Shown: positions 16,159 to 25,100, counted from the first letter of the stretch. The stretch is DNA of 30,640 nt from JBBQIY01 sp964618405 (GCA_964618405.1 CAZUAY010000006.1:1-30640); one strand, 5' to 3'. Numbers and translations are program-made. The notes: generated by a model from the letters alone, not told the origin.

Positions 16159-16968
16159 ATGGCTTTTGAAGCACTTAAAAAATTATTTACGAAAGAAAGC
16201 CCACAGCTTGCAATGCCAACGGAGACGCTGTCGGGTATTCCATCCGATATTCTTTTTCAGGATCAGGATCAAGAAAGACTCGAGGAGGATCTGCGCGTTA
16301 TCAGCGAAGAAAACATGGTCGAGCGTTCTCAAAAGACGGCAGCTAAAGAAGTTCGATCGGCAGCCGAGCACTCGCTCAAACGGCTTCATATTCTGCAGCG
16401 AGGACGCTGTCCACAGTGCGGCGATGCCTTGCGGCAACACCTCTTTGTATCGGTTTGTGATTCCTGCGGGTGGAGCTCGTGGTCAACCCCCCGGACTGGC
16501 GGCGTGAAAGTACACCTCGTGGGTCGGGAGAAGCCCGTGGAGGGTGACTCGGCTTATACCGTCAAAGACGGCGTCACCATTTTGTTGCGTGGAGAAACGG
16601 TTTTTGCCCGATTCCCCGCCCATGCTGTACTTTGGATTGAATATGTCTGGAGCGAAACAGAAATAAAGGAACGCGAACGGAGCCTTCGTGATCGCATGAG
16701 CGTCGCCTGCGGCTGGTGCGGCAAGGACACCGATTCTGAAAGCGATGGATTCCATCTTGTGCAAGCGGCTTTCGGAACGACTCAGGAGCGCTATTGCTTG
16801 TGCAGCGATGACTGCTATGAGGCGTTTCGAAAAATGTATCCTTCACGAACACATCGCAACTGCTATGAACGCGATTGCGAAACGTGCAATTTGTGCGTGA
16901 AGCGCTACCGCGGCGAAACAACTGGCATGCGCGCGCTGCCCAAAGATTTTTTGAAGGTTAAGAAATAG
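16159..16968 (+). CDS. Novel Cys-rich zinc-ribbon protein inside an export operon
   Basis: I do not recognise the 269-residue protein. It has no signal peptide. Residues 1-78 are charged and probably helical. A zinc ribbon follows, C84-x2-C87-x12-C100-x2-C103 (CPQCGDALRQ through CDSCGW). Residues 115-165 look like beta strands, including KVHLVGREKPVEGDSAYTVK. A second cluster has C184-x2-C187 (CGWCGKD) with C213, C215 and C219 (CLCSDDC). A third, C235/C240/C243/C246 (CYERDCETCNLC), lies near the basic C-terminus. The GGGAGGAGAG ribosome site overlaps the tolC-like stop and the start follows by 3 nt, so coupling is certain. The hlyD-like gene starts 15 nt after the stop. A regulatory, chaperone or modification role for the exported substrate is possible, but nothing in the sequence decides it. 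Confidence 0.85.
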   Translation: MAFEALKKLFTKESPQLAMPTETLSGIPSDILFQDQDQERLEEDLRVISEENMVERSQKTAAKEVRSAAEHSLKRLHILQRGRCPQCGDALRQHLFVSVCDSCGWSSWSTPRTGGVKVHLVGREKPVEGDSAYTVKDGVTILLRGETVFARFPAHAVLWIEYVWSETEIKERERSLRDRMSVACGWCGKDTDSESDGFHLVQAAFGTTQERYCLCSDDCYEAFRKMYPSRTHRNCYERDCETCNLCVKRYRGETTGMRALPKDFLKVKK

Positions 16969-16983
16969 GAAACGGATCGGCTT

Positions 16984-18021
16984 ATGGGAGACATTAGAAC
17001 GACAACAGGACAGAAACCGCCTGAAACCGCTTCCAGTAGGAAGAGTAAGCGCAGGCGTATTTTTAAAGGAGTGATGCTCATATTGACCGTGATCGGTCTG
17101 ATCGGCCATTTCATTCAGCTTCCGAAGTATACCTATGCGAATGGCTATTCAACGACGACTGGTTATGCTGAGGTGCGCTCGACCATAGAAGGACGTGTGG
17201 CTGAAATTGTGCATTCCTCTGGCGATGAGGTGCAGGCTGGTGACGTTTTGATGAGAATGGACGACAGGACGGAGAAGGCGGTGTACGATGAAGCCAAGGC
17301 CAAGGTGGCTGAAGCTGAGGCGGAAATTGCCTATCGAGAAGTTGAAGCTGTTGATGCGTTGGTTCGGCATCAGAATTCAGTCAAGGCTGCTGAAATGGAC
17401 CTCGAACAATCTCGCAAAAATCTTGAGATGACACGCCAGCTTTTCGAGAAATCCTTGACCTCGGGGCGTCAGCTTTCCAACGATGAATTTGCCGTGAGTA
17501 AAAGTGAAGAGGCGCTACGGGCACTCAAGGAAATTGACATGACGGTTGTGCAAAAGCAACTGTTGATGCTCCGCCAGAAGGTTGAATCACTACGCGAAGT
17601 TGCCGAACGGACGCGGGTGGCGATGGAACAGCGCACCATCCTTGCGCCGATAGCGGGTCGTGTGATGCGTTACACGTTCTATCCAGGCGAAGTGATCCGC
17701 CCAGACATGGTTCTTTTTGAGATCTTCGTTGGCGAAGTCAATACGATGAAGATTCGTGTCTCCGAACGCTATGCCGCTCGCGTGAAGGTGGGACAAGTTG
17801 TGCAGGCGCGTCTTGGCACTCACAAGACCATCATTCCCCGCCGCTTTCCTGGCAAGGTCGCCTTCATGCGTCCCGTTGTCGAAGGCGATGGCGGAAACAA
17901 CTATCGTGTTGTCTATTGCGACCTCGATCTCCAAGGTGAAATCATCCCGCCGGGAACAAGCGTTGAAGTGCGGATTCTCTTGGGAAAAGCTTCCCTCTGG
18001 ATGCATATTCTGGAACCCTGA
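16984..18021 (+). CDS. HlyD-family membrane-fusion (periplasmic adaptor) protein
   Basis: The product bridges an inner-membrane exporter and a TolC-like channel. A basic N-terminus (RKSKRRRIF) precedes one transmembrane segment at about residues 28-42 (GVMLILTVIGLIGHFI). The first lipoyl half is STIEGRVAEIVHSSGDEVQA. A long helical hairpin spans residues about 95-215 (AKAKVAEAEAEIAYREVEAV; QRTILAPIAG marks the return). The second lipoyl half is GRVMRYTFYPGEVIRPDMVL, followed by a beta-barrel region ending PPGTSVEVRILLGKA. The 345-residue length is normal. It follows the tolC-like and zinc-ribbon genes closely. The stop TGA at 18019 is 4 nt before the exonuclease start. The ABC or RND inner-membrane partner must be elsewhere. 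Confidence 0.9.
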   Translation: MGDIRTTTGQKPPETASSRKSKRRRIFKGVMLILTVIGLIGHFIQLPKYTYANGYSTTTGYAEVRSTIEGRVAEIVHSSGDEVQAGDVLMRMDDRTEKAVYDEAKAKVAEAEAEIAYREVEAVDALVRHQNSVKAAEMDLEQSRKNLEMTRQLFEKSLTSGRQLSNDEFAVSKSEEALRALKEIDMTVVQKQLLMLRQKVESLREVAERTRVAMEQRTILAPIAGRVMRYTFYPGEVIRPDMVLFEIFVGEVNTMKIRVSERYAARVKVGQVVQARLGTHKTIIPRRFPGKVAFMRPVVEGDGGNNYRVVYCDLDLQGEIIPPGTSVEVRILLGKASLWMHILEP

Positions 18022-18025
18022 GTCG

Positions 18026-18601
18026 ATGAAGCCCTTCAATGCCGTTGCCATAGACTTCGAGACAACTGGGTCTGTGTCAGGCTACCGAAATGAAGCATGG
18101 CAGATCGGGTTGGCACCGATTGCTCAAGGGGAGATTGGTGGGGAACTCTTCGATAGTCTCATCAATGTGGGCGATCGACCCTTCAACCGATACGCCCCAG
18201 GGCGTCATGCTCAACTTCGATCTAAAATTGCGATCGCTCCGACAATGCAAGAGCTTTGGCGCGTGATTACGCCCAAGCTCGCGGGTGCTGTGCTGGTCGC
18301 GCACAACATCGGGACGGAACGCTCGGTTCTCGGCACCGCGTCGCCCCTGCATGTGCTAGGTCCGTGGGTGGATACGCTCACGCTGTCTCGTGCCGCCTGG
18401 CCAGGTCTGCCCTCATACGCGCTTGAGGATTTGATTGGCGTCTTTAAGCTCGCTGAGGCCGTGTCGTCACGCTGCCCCGGTCGTGCCGCACACGACGCAC
18501 TCTACGATGCCGTTGCGTGCGCAACGCTACTCCTGCATCTGCTGAACCAACCCGGCTGGGATTGCACGGACTTGGCGGATCTTGTTGCCCTGTGCAATTG
18601 A
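18026..18601 (+). CDS. DnaQ-like 3'-5' exonuclease with variant motif II
   Basis: A 191-residue DEDDh-type exonuclease domain. Motif I is AIDFETTG (Asp10, Glu12) and motif III is AAHDALYDAVACATLL with the general-base His and last Asp. Motif II, normally HNxxFDxxxL, reads HNIGTERSVL, so the usual Asp is a Glu-like position in a TER group. I recall similar stand-alone variants among epsilon-like proteins, so activity may be kept. The start at 18026 lies 4 nt after the hlyD stop; longer readings overlap hlyD. It is the last gene of the export operon, probably only by transcription rather than function. Its stop codon overlaps the -35 box of the next gene. Confidence 0.8.
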   Translation: MKPFNAVAIDFETTGSVSGYRNEAWQIGLAPIAQGEIGGELFDSLINVGDRPFNRYAPGRHAQLRSKIAIAPTMQELWRVITPKLAGAVLVAHNIGTERSVLGTASPLHVLGPWVDTLTLSRAAWPGLPSYALEDLIGVFKLAEAVSSRCPGRAAHDALYDAVACATLLLHLLNQPGWDCTDLADLVALCN

Positions 18602-18626
18602 CTTCGCTACCTAATTTGAGTATTAT
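18598..18626 (+). promoter_or_regulatory. Near-consensus promoter giving a leaderless mRNA
   Basis: TTGACT (18598-18603) and TATTAT (18621-18626) are exactly 17 bp apart. The ATG of the oxidoreductase begins at 18633, 7 bp after the -10 box, where transcription should start. No ribosome site lies between them. Confidence 0.7.
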
Positions 18627-18632
18627 TTACGC

Positions 18633-19625
18633 ATGACTAAAAAACAATTTAAAATCGCTTTTATGGGTTTCCGCCACGGTCACATCTATTCGTTGTACAA
18701 CAAGGCAGCCCAACATCCATCCGTTCAGATTGTCGCTGCTTGTGAAGAAGATGCTACGGCACGCGCGGCAGTTCAGCCCTCGGTAAACATGACCCACACG
18801 TCCTGGACGGATATGCTAGCCACGGTTCCGTGTGATATCGTTGCGATTGGGGACTATTACGGGAAAAGAGGAAAACTTGCGATTGATGCGCTGGCTCATG
18901 GCAAGCATGTGATTTTGGATAAGCCCATCTGCACGTCATTGGAAGAACTCGACGAGATGGAGGCACTGGCCGCACGTCTTGATCTTCGCATCGGCTGTAT
19001 GCTCGACTTGCGCACGTCGCCCGCCTTTGTTTCTGCTCGCCAAGCGATTCGAGATGGCCTCATTGGTCGTGTGACGCAAATACAATTTGGCGGACAGCAT
19101 CCGCTGTTGCGTGAAACGCGTCCAGGCTGGTATTTCGAGGCAGGTAAGCACGGCGGAACCATCAACGACATTGGGATTCATGCCGTCGATATGTTGGGCT
19201 TTTTAACAGGGGAGTCGGTTAAACGTATCGTGGCAGCCCGTACTTGGCAGGCGTTTGATGTACGCAGCGAGAGTTTCAACGACGCGGCACAATTTATGCT
19301 TGAACTTGAGAGTGGGTGCGGTGTAATGGGCGACGTTTCCTATTCTGCTCCTGACTCGCAGGGTTATTCCCTACCAACCTATTGGCGGTTTACCGTTTGG
19401 GGAACTCAGGGACTCTTGGAGTTCAGTGCTACTGAGTCACAGGTAAAGGCCTATCTTAACGCTGAAAAAAGCGTTAAAATTCTCACGGCACCGACGGACG
19501 TGGGCACGGATTTTCTTGATTCTTTTTTAGCCGATATCCAAGGAATCCCAGCCGAGTTGAATACAGAAACCGTGGTTGCAGTTTCCCGTAAGACGCTCGA
19601 AATACAAGCTCAGGCTTACCGATAA
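18633..19625 (+). CDS. Gfo/Idh/MocA-family oxidoreductase
   Basis: A 330-residue NAD(P)-dependent sugar or polyol dehydrogenase-type protein. The N-terminal Rossmann unit begins KIAFMGFRHGHIYSLYNKAA and binds the cofactor. The family EKP motif appears as DKP in KHVILDKPICTSLEELDEME. The C-terminal substrate domain has GGTINDIGIHAVDMLGFLTG, the usual site of the catalytic His/Asp. FNDAAQFMLELESGCGVMGD and YWRFTVWGTQGLLEFSA form the open-faced sheet. Its substrate cannot be told. The gene seems to be transcribed alone from the promoter at 18598-18626, with the mRNA starting at or beside the ATG. Confidence 0.9.
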   Translation: MTKKQFKIAFMGFRHGHIYSLYNKAAQHPSVQIVAACEEDATARAAVQPSVNMTHTSWTDMLATVPCDIVAIGDYYGKRGKLAIDALAHGKHVILDKPICTSLEELDEMEALAARLDLRIGCMLDLRTSPAFVSARQAIRDGLIGRVTQIQFGGQHPLLRETRPGWYFEAGKHGGTINDIGIHAVDMLGFLTGESVKRIVAARTWQAFDVRSESFNDAAQFMLELESGCGVMGDVSYSAPDSQGYSLPTYWRFTVWGTQGLLEFSATESQVKAYLNAEKSVKILTAPTDVGTDFLDSFLADIQGIPAELNTETVVAVSRKTLEIQAQAYR

Positions 19626-19688
19626 TTTGATTTTGTTGAAAAGACTGGTTTTAGTTCCAAAACGGCGATTCCGAACTTAAAATTATGG

Positions 19689-19796
19689 TCAATTTGTTAT
19701 TAGTCATTGGCAGTTAGCGCGGCGGCGTTCGTCAATGGCCATTGGCTGGTTACTAATGACCACTAACTCATGACGAATGCTACTGACAAATGACTG
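19689..19796. repeat. ATGAC/CATTGG short-word repeat region upstream of the membrane kinase
   Basis: The spacer is built of recurring words: TTAGTCATTGGCAGTTAG, GTCAATGGCCATTGGC, TACTAATGACCACTAACTC and ATGACGAATG, then TGACAAATGACTGACC. The ATG at 19790, taken as the kinase start, lies inside one of these words. Similar DNA occurs at 21.7 and 28.6 kb. Confidence 0.65.
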
Positions 19797-21649
19797 ACCT
19801 CCAAAATCCAATGCCTACTTTTCAACATCCAACCGGTTTGCGTCGTTTTCTCTGGCTCCCAATCCCGCTTTTTTTGGCGGTGATTTTTGCCTTGTGGGCC
19901 GCGAATCTGCCAACGGTGTACGAATCACGTGCCTTACTCGTCACGTTGAATGTGCTGTTCACCATGCTCACGTTGCTGTTCGTCGTCTATCTCTTCGCAC
20001 GGAGCTTTTTGGTGAGCGCCGAACCCGCACTCGTCGTGCTCGGTTGTGGGCTTTTGGCGTTGGGAACCACCAGCGGCTTGGCCGCCGTGGCGGTCAAATA
20101 CGACAGCAACACGGCTGTGACCATCTACAACTTGGGTCTTTGGATCTTCGGTCTCTGCAGTTTTTTGGGGGCAGTCGTGTCTAGCGGGAGGCGCTGGAGG
20201 GTGCGGGTACCGATGCTCTGGCTCGTCGGTGGCTTTTCCACGGTTTTGACAGTGATAGTACTGATTAGCGTGGCAACCCATGAAAAGTGGCTCCCCGTCT
20301 TCTTTGTCCAAGGTCAAGGGGGAAGCCCGATCCGGCAATTCATATTGGGATCCGCTATCGTCATGCTTGGTGCTACGTCTTTCGTCATGTGGCGCACACA
20401 GGTGCTGACTCCGTCGCCGTTTCTTCGATGGTACGCGCCGGGGCTGGCTCTGTTGGCGACGGGGCTGGCAGGCTTGATGCTTCACATGGCCGTGGGTAGC
20501 CTGCTCGGCTGGGTGAGTCGGTTTTCGCAGTATTTGGGTGGCGTCTATCTCCTGATCGCGGGCCTCGTCGCGGTACGCGACACCAAGGGCGGAGCTATCT
20601 CGCTGGCGGCAGCGCTGCGCGATAGCGAAGCGTTGAACCAACGAACCCTTCAGGCGTTACCCGCACACATTGCGGTTTTGGATCGGCAGGGGCGTATCCT
20701 CGTTGTGAACCAGGCCTGGACCGAGTTTGCGGACACCAATCTCGTCAAGGGTGCACCTGCTGTTGGGGTTGGAAGCAACTATCTCGAGGTCTGCCGACGT
20801 ACCGTGGCAAACGGGGAAACGGATGCGTTGGGAGTAGTGGCTGGAATAGAGGCGGCTCTTGGTGGGACAGACACCCCCTTCACCTTGGAATATCCCTGCC
20901 ACAGCCCAAGTGAGAAAAGATGGTTTTTGATGACCGTCGTCCCGCTCGGGGCGGAAGGCGGAGCCGTCATTACGCATCTTAACATCACCGAACAGAAGCA
21001 AGCGCAGGAGCGCTTGAAGACGATCTTGCAGGAGAAAGACGTGCTGCTGAAGGAAGTTCACCATCGGGTGAAGAACAACATGCAGATCATTTCCAGCCTC
21101 GTCAACATGCACGCCAATACACTGAAAGACCCAGCCTTGCTCGCGGTATTCGCCAGCGTACGCGACCAGATTCGGGCCATGGCGCTGGTGCATGAGAAGC
21201 TTTACAACTCCGATGACCTCGGCCGTGTCGACTTCGCCGCCTACGCGCGAAGCCTGCTTGACTACCTATGGCGCGCTCATGGCGAAGGGGCTGCTCATGT
21301 GAAGCTGACGCTCGACATGGATCCGATCATGCTGTCACTCGAGACCGCTGTGCCCTGCGGCTTGATGCTCAACGAATTGGCTTCCAACGCACTCAAACAC
21401 GCCTTCCAAGGCCGGGCAGACGGTGAAATCTCCGTGACCTTACACAGCACTTCGGACGGAAGTTTCTGTCTGAGCGTCAAAGATGACGGCATCGGACTAC
21501 CCACCGGACTCGATTGGCGACAGTCCAGTTCTCTGGGTTTGAAACTCGTGCAGCTTCTGGCAGGACAGTTAGATGGTGCCGTGACGGTGCGCACGAACAG
21601 TGGCACCGGCACGGAATTCGAAGTCGCTTTCGGTAGGATGCCTGATTAA
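19790..21649 (+). CDS. Membrane-bound PAS histidine kinase of the HisKA_2 type
   Basis: This is a sensor kinase of 619 residues. The N-terminal 260 residues contain about seven to eight hydrophobic segments (first PLFLAVIFALWAANL, last GGVYLLIAGLVAV), so it is an integral membrane sensor. A PAS domain spans about residues 285-400 (IAVLDRQGRILVVNQAWTEF; WFLMTVVPLGAEGGAVIT). The phosphoacceptor region is LLKEVHHRVKNNMQIISSLV, with His424 or His425, followed by HEKLYNSDDLGRVDFAAYAR as in HisKA_2 kinases. The ATPase domain has GLMLNELASNALKHAF (N box), VKDDGIGLPTG (G1) and SSLGLKLVQLLAGQL. The ATG at 19790 lies in repeat DNA; the ATG at 19811 (MPTFQHPTG) is an equally possible start. It lies 87 nt before the hybrid kinase, which starts with a receiver domain and may be its phosphorylation partner. 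Confidence 0.9.
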   Translation: MTDLQNPMPTFQHPTGLRRFLWLPIPLFLAVIFALWAANLPTVYESRALLVTLNVLFTMLTLLFVVYLFARSFLVSAEPALVVLGCGLLALGTTSGLAAVAVKYDSNTAVTIYNLGLWIFGLCSFLGAVVSSGRRWRVRVPMLWLVGGFSTVLTVIVLISVATHEKWLPVFFVQGQGGSPIRQFILGSAIVMLGATSFVMWRTQVLTPSPFLRWYAPGLALLATGLAGLMLHMAVGSLLGWVSRFSQYLGGVYLLIAGLVAVRDTKGGAISLAAALRDSEALNQRTLQALPAHIAVLDRQGRILVVNQAWTEFADTNLVKGAPAVGVGSNYLEVCRRTVANGETDALGVVAGIEAALGGTDTPFTLEYPCHSPSEKRWFLMTVVPLGAEGGAVITHLNITEQKQAQERLKTILQEKDVLLKEVHHRVKNNMQIISSLVNMHANTLKDPALLAVFASVRDQIRAMALVHEKLYNSDDLGRVDFAAYARSLLDYLWRAHGEGAAHVKLTLDMDPIMLSLETAVPCGLMLNELASNALKHAFQGRADGEISVTLHSTSDGSFCLSVKDDGIGLPTGLDWRQSSSLGLKLVQLLAGQLDGAVTVRTNSGTGTEFEVAFGRMPD

Positions 21650-21665
21650 TCCCCATTACCTTTTG

Positions 21666-21767
21666 CCGCATGCCCATTTTCGAATGCCCGTGATGAACGC
21701 AATAACGCATGACCCCTGACGCCGCGCTAGCGGCCAATGAACACTGACCACTATCTCATGACGAAAG
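21666..21767. repeat. Short-word repeat region between the two kinase genes
   Basis: The words CCGCATGCCCATT, CGAATGCCCGTGATGAACG, AACGCATGACCCCTGACG, GGCCAATGAACACTGACCAC and ATCTCATGACG follow each other. The open frame of the hybrid kinase extends into this region and begins MNTDHYLMTKDK, which is repeat-derived. Confidence 0.6.
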
Positions 21768-21778
21768 ACAAAATCCCC

Positions 21779-24700
21779 ATGAATGAAACCTCCATTTTAA
21801 TTGTCGAAGACGAAGCCATTGTGGCTGCTGATCTTGCACAACGCGTGGCGCAGTTCGGATATAAAGTCGTTGGCACAGCCGCGCGTGGGGCCGTCGCCGT
21901 GACGTTGACGCGAGAATTGCGCCCCGATCTCATCCTGATGGATATCCATCTCACGGGCTCCCTGGACGGTATCGAAACGGCGGAACAGATTCGACTCGAG
22001 TTCGACGTGCCGATCATTTTCCTCACCGCTCATTCGGACAACGCAACGCTTGAGCGGGCCAAGCTTAGTGGACCGTCCGGTTACATCCTCAAGCCGTTTC
22101 AAACGCGAGAGCTGGAAATTAGCATTCAGATGGGACTCCACAAACACAAAACCGAGGAGGCGTTGCGTAAAAGTGAGGAACGGCACCGTCTGCTTTCTGA
22201 AACGATGTTGCAAGGTGTGCTTCACCAAGATGCCACGGGCAGAATCATTGCGATGAACCCAGCCGCAGAACGCATCCTCGGTAAAACCTGCGAACAGTTG
22301 CGCGGGAGCCGTTCGCCTCATGAGGCGCAGAACACGCTGCGAGAGGACGGCACACCGTTTCTGGGCGCCGACCATCCTTCTATGGTGGCTCTGCGCACGG
22401 GGCAATCGTCGCGCAATACGATCATGAGGATATTTAATCCCCAACGAAACGAAGGCCGCTGGATCAGCATCGATTCGGTACCCGTCTGTCCTCCAGGCCA
22501 TGCCAAGCCCACAGAGGTGTACACCGTGTTTGAAGACATCACAGAGCGCAAGCAGGCGGAAGAACAAATTGCACGGTTGACAAGGCTCTACGCCGTACTG
22601 AGCCGAGTTAATGAGGCCATCGTGCGAATTCAAGAAGAAACTGAGCTTTACGCCGAAATCTGCCGGATTATTACGGAAGAATGTCAATATCCGCTGGTTT
22701 GGATCGGGGAAGTGCGAGGACGGCATATCCGGCCGATCGCGACGTCAGGCTCGGCTCGTGGGTACGTTGATGAGATAAAGGTAGAGATCGACGGACCGCT
22801 CGGGCAGGGTCCAGGGGGTACCGCGATTCGCGAAGGAAAGGCAGTCATTAACGACGATTTCTCGGTCAATCCCATGACGTGGTCTTGGCGCGAACTTGCC
22901 CTTAAATGGGGCTTTCGGGCGTGTGCTGCTTTTCCCCTGTTCCGGCAGGGTCAACCGGTAGGTGTACTTGCGCTGTACGCCACGTTACCGTGCGCATTTG
23001 ATGCCGAACAGGTTCGGTTACTCGAAGCGCTGAGCGCAGACGTCAGCTTTGCCTTAGATCGTATGGCGCTCGAACGATCTCGCGCCGATAGCGTGCTTGC
23101 TCTGCGTAAGGCGCATGATCAGGCGTTATGGCTGGGGCGGCTCCCGAGCGAGAACCCTGATCCGATTTTGCGCGTCGCGTTTGACGGTGAGGTGCTTTAT
23201 CGCAACGCGGCTACGGGCAGGCGGGCTGGATGGCAGTACGAAGAGGGCGAAGGGCTGTCGGCATCGCCACTACGCTCGCTCTTCCAGCAAGCCGTTTTGC
23301 AGAACCAAAACATTGAGCAGTACATTGAACTCGGCGGAAGATTTTATGCCGTTACCGTTGCCCTGTTTCCCGAGGAAGCCTACGCAAATCTGTATGGTCG
23401 AGACGTCACGGAACAAAGACTTGCCGAGCAAAGAGAACGAGAGGCTGCGGCGCTGACCGCTGCTTCACGAACGGCGGTAAACATTCTCAACGCGATGGGT
23501 GAAGGCGTCTTGCTACTCGACATGCAAGGGCGCGTTGTTTCGGCGAACCCCGCCATCGAGAAGATGATACCCATACCGGCCGGAGAAGTCATCGGTCGCG
23601 ATATCCGGACGCTGCTGCCCAGAATGATTTCGCCAGAAGATCTCGCCGTTGTTGAAAATGGCATGGTAGCAGCCCTGAAGGGGCGACCTCGCACGCTACC
23701 GCCTTTTACCTTAGTGAATTCAGAAGGTAGCGCTTTGCCCGTAAGCGCGTCGGTAGCGTTTGTGCCCGATCTGAACAACCAGCCGAGACAAATCGTGGCA
23801 ACGCTGCGCGATATCTCTGAGCTGCAGGCTATGTCGGATTCGCTTGCGGAGAGTGAGCGGAAATATCGCGAGCTGGTCGAGAATGCCAACAGCATTATCA
23901 TGCGGGTAACGCCGGATCGTACCATCGCTTTTTTCAATGAGTACGCCCAAACATTCTTCGGCTATTCGGAAGACGACGTGCTCGGGAAAAACGTCGTCGG
24001 TACCATCGTCCCAGAAATTGATTCCGAAGGGCACGACATGCGGAACATGGTGGACGAAGTCATGAACCGTCTTGAGCGTGACGGCAGCAACGACAACGAA
24101 AACATCTGCAAAGATGGTCGCCGTGTGTGGGTTCACTGGTCAAGCCGAGCCGTGCGCGACGAAACAGGCAGACTTGTCGAGATCCTCTGTGTGGGCACCG
24201 ACTTAACCCAACGAAAGCAACTCGAAGCGGATGCTGCCCGCTATCAAAAGCGACTCCGAGAACTGGCGGAGCGGCTTGCCGCAAGCGAGGAAGAGGATCG
24301 GTGGCGAATCTCTCGCTATATCCACGACACGGTTATCCAGAATCTTTCGCTGTCGAGCATCAAGCTGGGCGGGCTTCGGAATTCGTTAGAGAAGGCAGGC
24401 ATGAGCGATGAGTTGTCCAAACTCAATACAACTCGCACACTCATTGAAAAGGCCGCTGCCGAATGCCGTTCTGTCATGTCGGACCTCACCCCAGCGTTGC
24501 TCTACGATCTCGGTCTAATTCCCGCGCTCAGAGAACTCGCTGACAAGGTTTACGCGCAACACAATGTTCATATCCACTTGGACGAGGGAGGCGAAAATAT
24601 TCCCATGAATGCCCCACTCCGCGGGCTACTCTTTCAATCAATTCGCGAGCTCGTGATGAATGCGCTGAAACATTCTGGAGAAAGCGACATGCGCATTTCC

Positions 24701-24919
24701 GTCGAGCAATTGGACAGCCAGATTGTCGTCCAAGTTCAAGACAAAGGCAAAGGCTTCGATCCAACGAACCTCAATCGGCGCCGAGAGGGTAAAGGCGGTT
24801 TTGGCCTCTTCAGCGTGCGCGAGCGCGTGGAGGGCCTCGGTGGCCGACTGGAGATCGAATCGATTCCTGGACAAGGCACAACGGCAAGGATTGTGGTGCC
24901 ACATACAGGGGGACATTAG
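21779..24919 (+). CDS. Hybrid sensor: receiver-PAS-GAF-PAS-PAS-HisKA_3 histidine kinase
   Basis: I start at the ATG at 21779 (MNETSILIVEDEAIVAADLA), because the earlier in-frame ATGs at 21737 and 21758 lie in repeat DNA; the longer form has 1060 residues. The receiver is first: acidic pair in VEDEAIVAAD, phospho-Asp in LILMDIHLTGSLDG (codon at 21941) and YILKPF. A PAS domain (LLSETMLQGVLHQDATGRII) comes next. A GAF domain follows (LYAVLSRVNEAIVRIQEETE; RACAAFPLFRQGQPVGVLAL). Two or three more PAS units follow (GVLLLDMQGRVVSANPAIEK; NSIIMRVTPDRTIAFFNEYA). The kinase is NarX/DesK-like: RWRISRYIHDTVIQNLSLSS with the His codon at 24323. Its ATPase boxes are IRELVMNALKHSGESD, DKGKGFDP and GGFGLFSVRERVEGLGG. 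Such kinases normally pass phosphate to a LuxR-type regulator, but none is encoded here. No membrane segment is seen. Confidence 0.92.
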   Translation: MNETSILIVEDEAIVAADLAQRVAQFGYKVVGTAARGAVAVTLTRELRPDLILMDIHLTGSLDGIETAEQIRLEFDVPIIFLTAHSDNATLERAKLSGPSGYILKPFQTRELEISIQMGLHKHKTEEALRKSEERHRLLSETMLQGVLHQDATGRIIAMNPAAERILGKTCEQLRGSRSPHEAQNTLREDGTPFLGADHPSMVALRTGQSSRNTIMRIFNPQRNEGRWISIDSVPVCPPGHAKPTEVYTVFEDITERKQAEEQIARLTRLYAVLSRVNEAIVRIQEETELYAEICRIITEECQYPLVWIGEVRGRHIRPIATSGSARGYVDEIKVEIDGPLGQGPGGTAIREGKAVINDDFSVNPMTWSWRELALKWGFRACAAFPLFRQGQPVGVLALYATLPCAFDAEQVRLLEALSADVSFALDRMALERSRADSVLALRKAHDQALWLGRLPSENPDPILRVAFDGEVLYRNAATGRRAGWQYEEGEGLSASPLRSLFQQAVLQNQNIEQYIELGGRFYAVTVALFPEEAYANLYGRDVTEQRLAEQREREAAALTAASRTAVNILNAMGEGVLLLDMQGRVVSANPAIEKMIPIPAGEVIGRDIRTLLPRMISPEDLAVVENGMVAALKGRPRTLPPFTLVNSEGSALPVSASVAFVPDLNNQPRQIVATLRDISELQAMSDSLAESERKYRELVENANSIIMRVTPDRTIAFFNEYAQTFFGYSEDDVLGKNVVGTIVPEIDSEGHDMRNMVDEVMNRLERDGSNDNENICKDGRRVWVHWSSRAVRDETGRLVEILCVGTDLTQRKQLEADAARYQKRLRELAERLAASEEEDRWRISRYIHDTVIQNLSLSSIKLGGLRNSLEKAGMSDELSKLNTTRTLIEKAAAECRSVMSDLTPALLYDLGLIPALRELADKVYAQHNVHIHLDEGGENIPMNAPLRGLLFQSIRELVMNALKHSGESDMRISVEQLDSQIVVQVQDKGKGFDPTNLNRRREGKGGFGLFSVRERVEGLGGRLEIESIPGQGTTARIVVPHTGGH

Positions 24920-24962
24920 GCATTACTAGCAACTCGCGACTCGCAACTCGCGACTATCCACG
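24915..24962. repeat. CAACTCGCGACT word repeat after the hybrid kinase
   Basis: GCAACTCGCGACTC and GCAACTCGCGACTA occur back to back, after an ATTAGGCATTACTAG word. This is another version of the low-complexity intergenic DNA in this window. Confidence 0.65.
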
Positions 24963-25100
24963 AACGCCTGCTACGCTATTTCGTGACCTATACTTCTGTT
25001 TTACCTGATAGATTATAACCAAGCGATACTCAAGAATAGGGTTACAGAAAAGGTGTTCACGAAAAAAGCTGAAGACCAACAGGAAAAAAAGGAGATTCGT

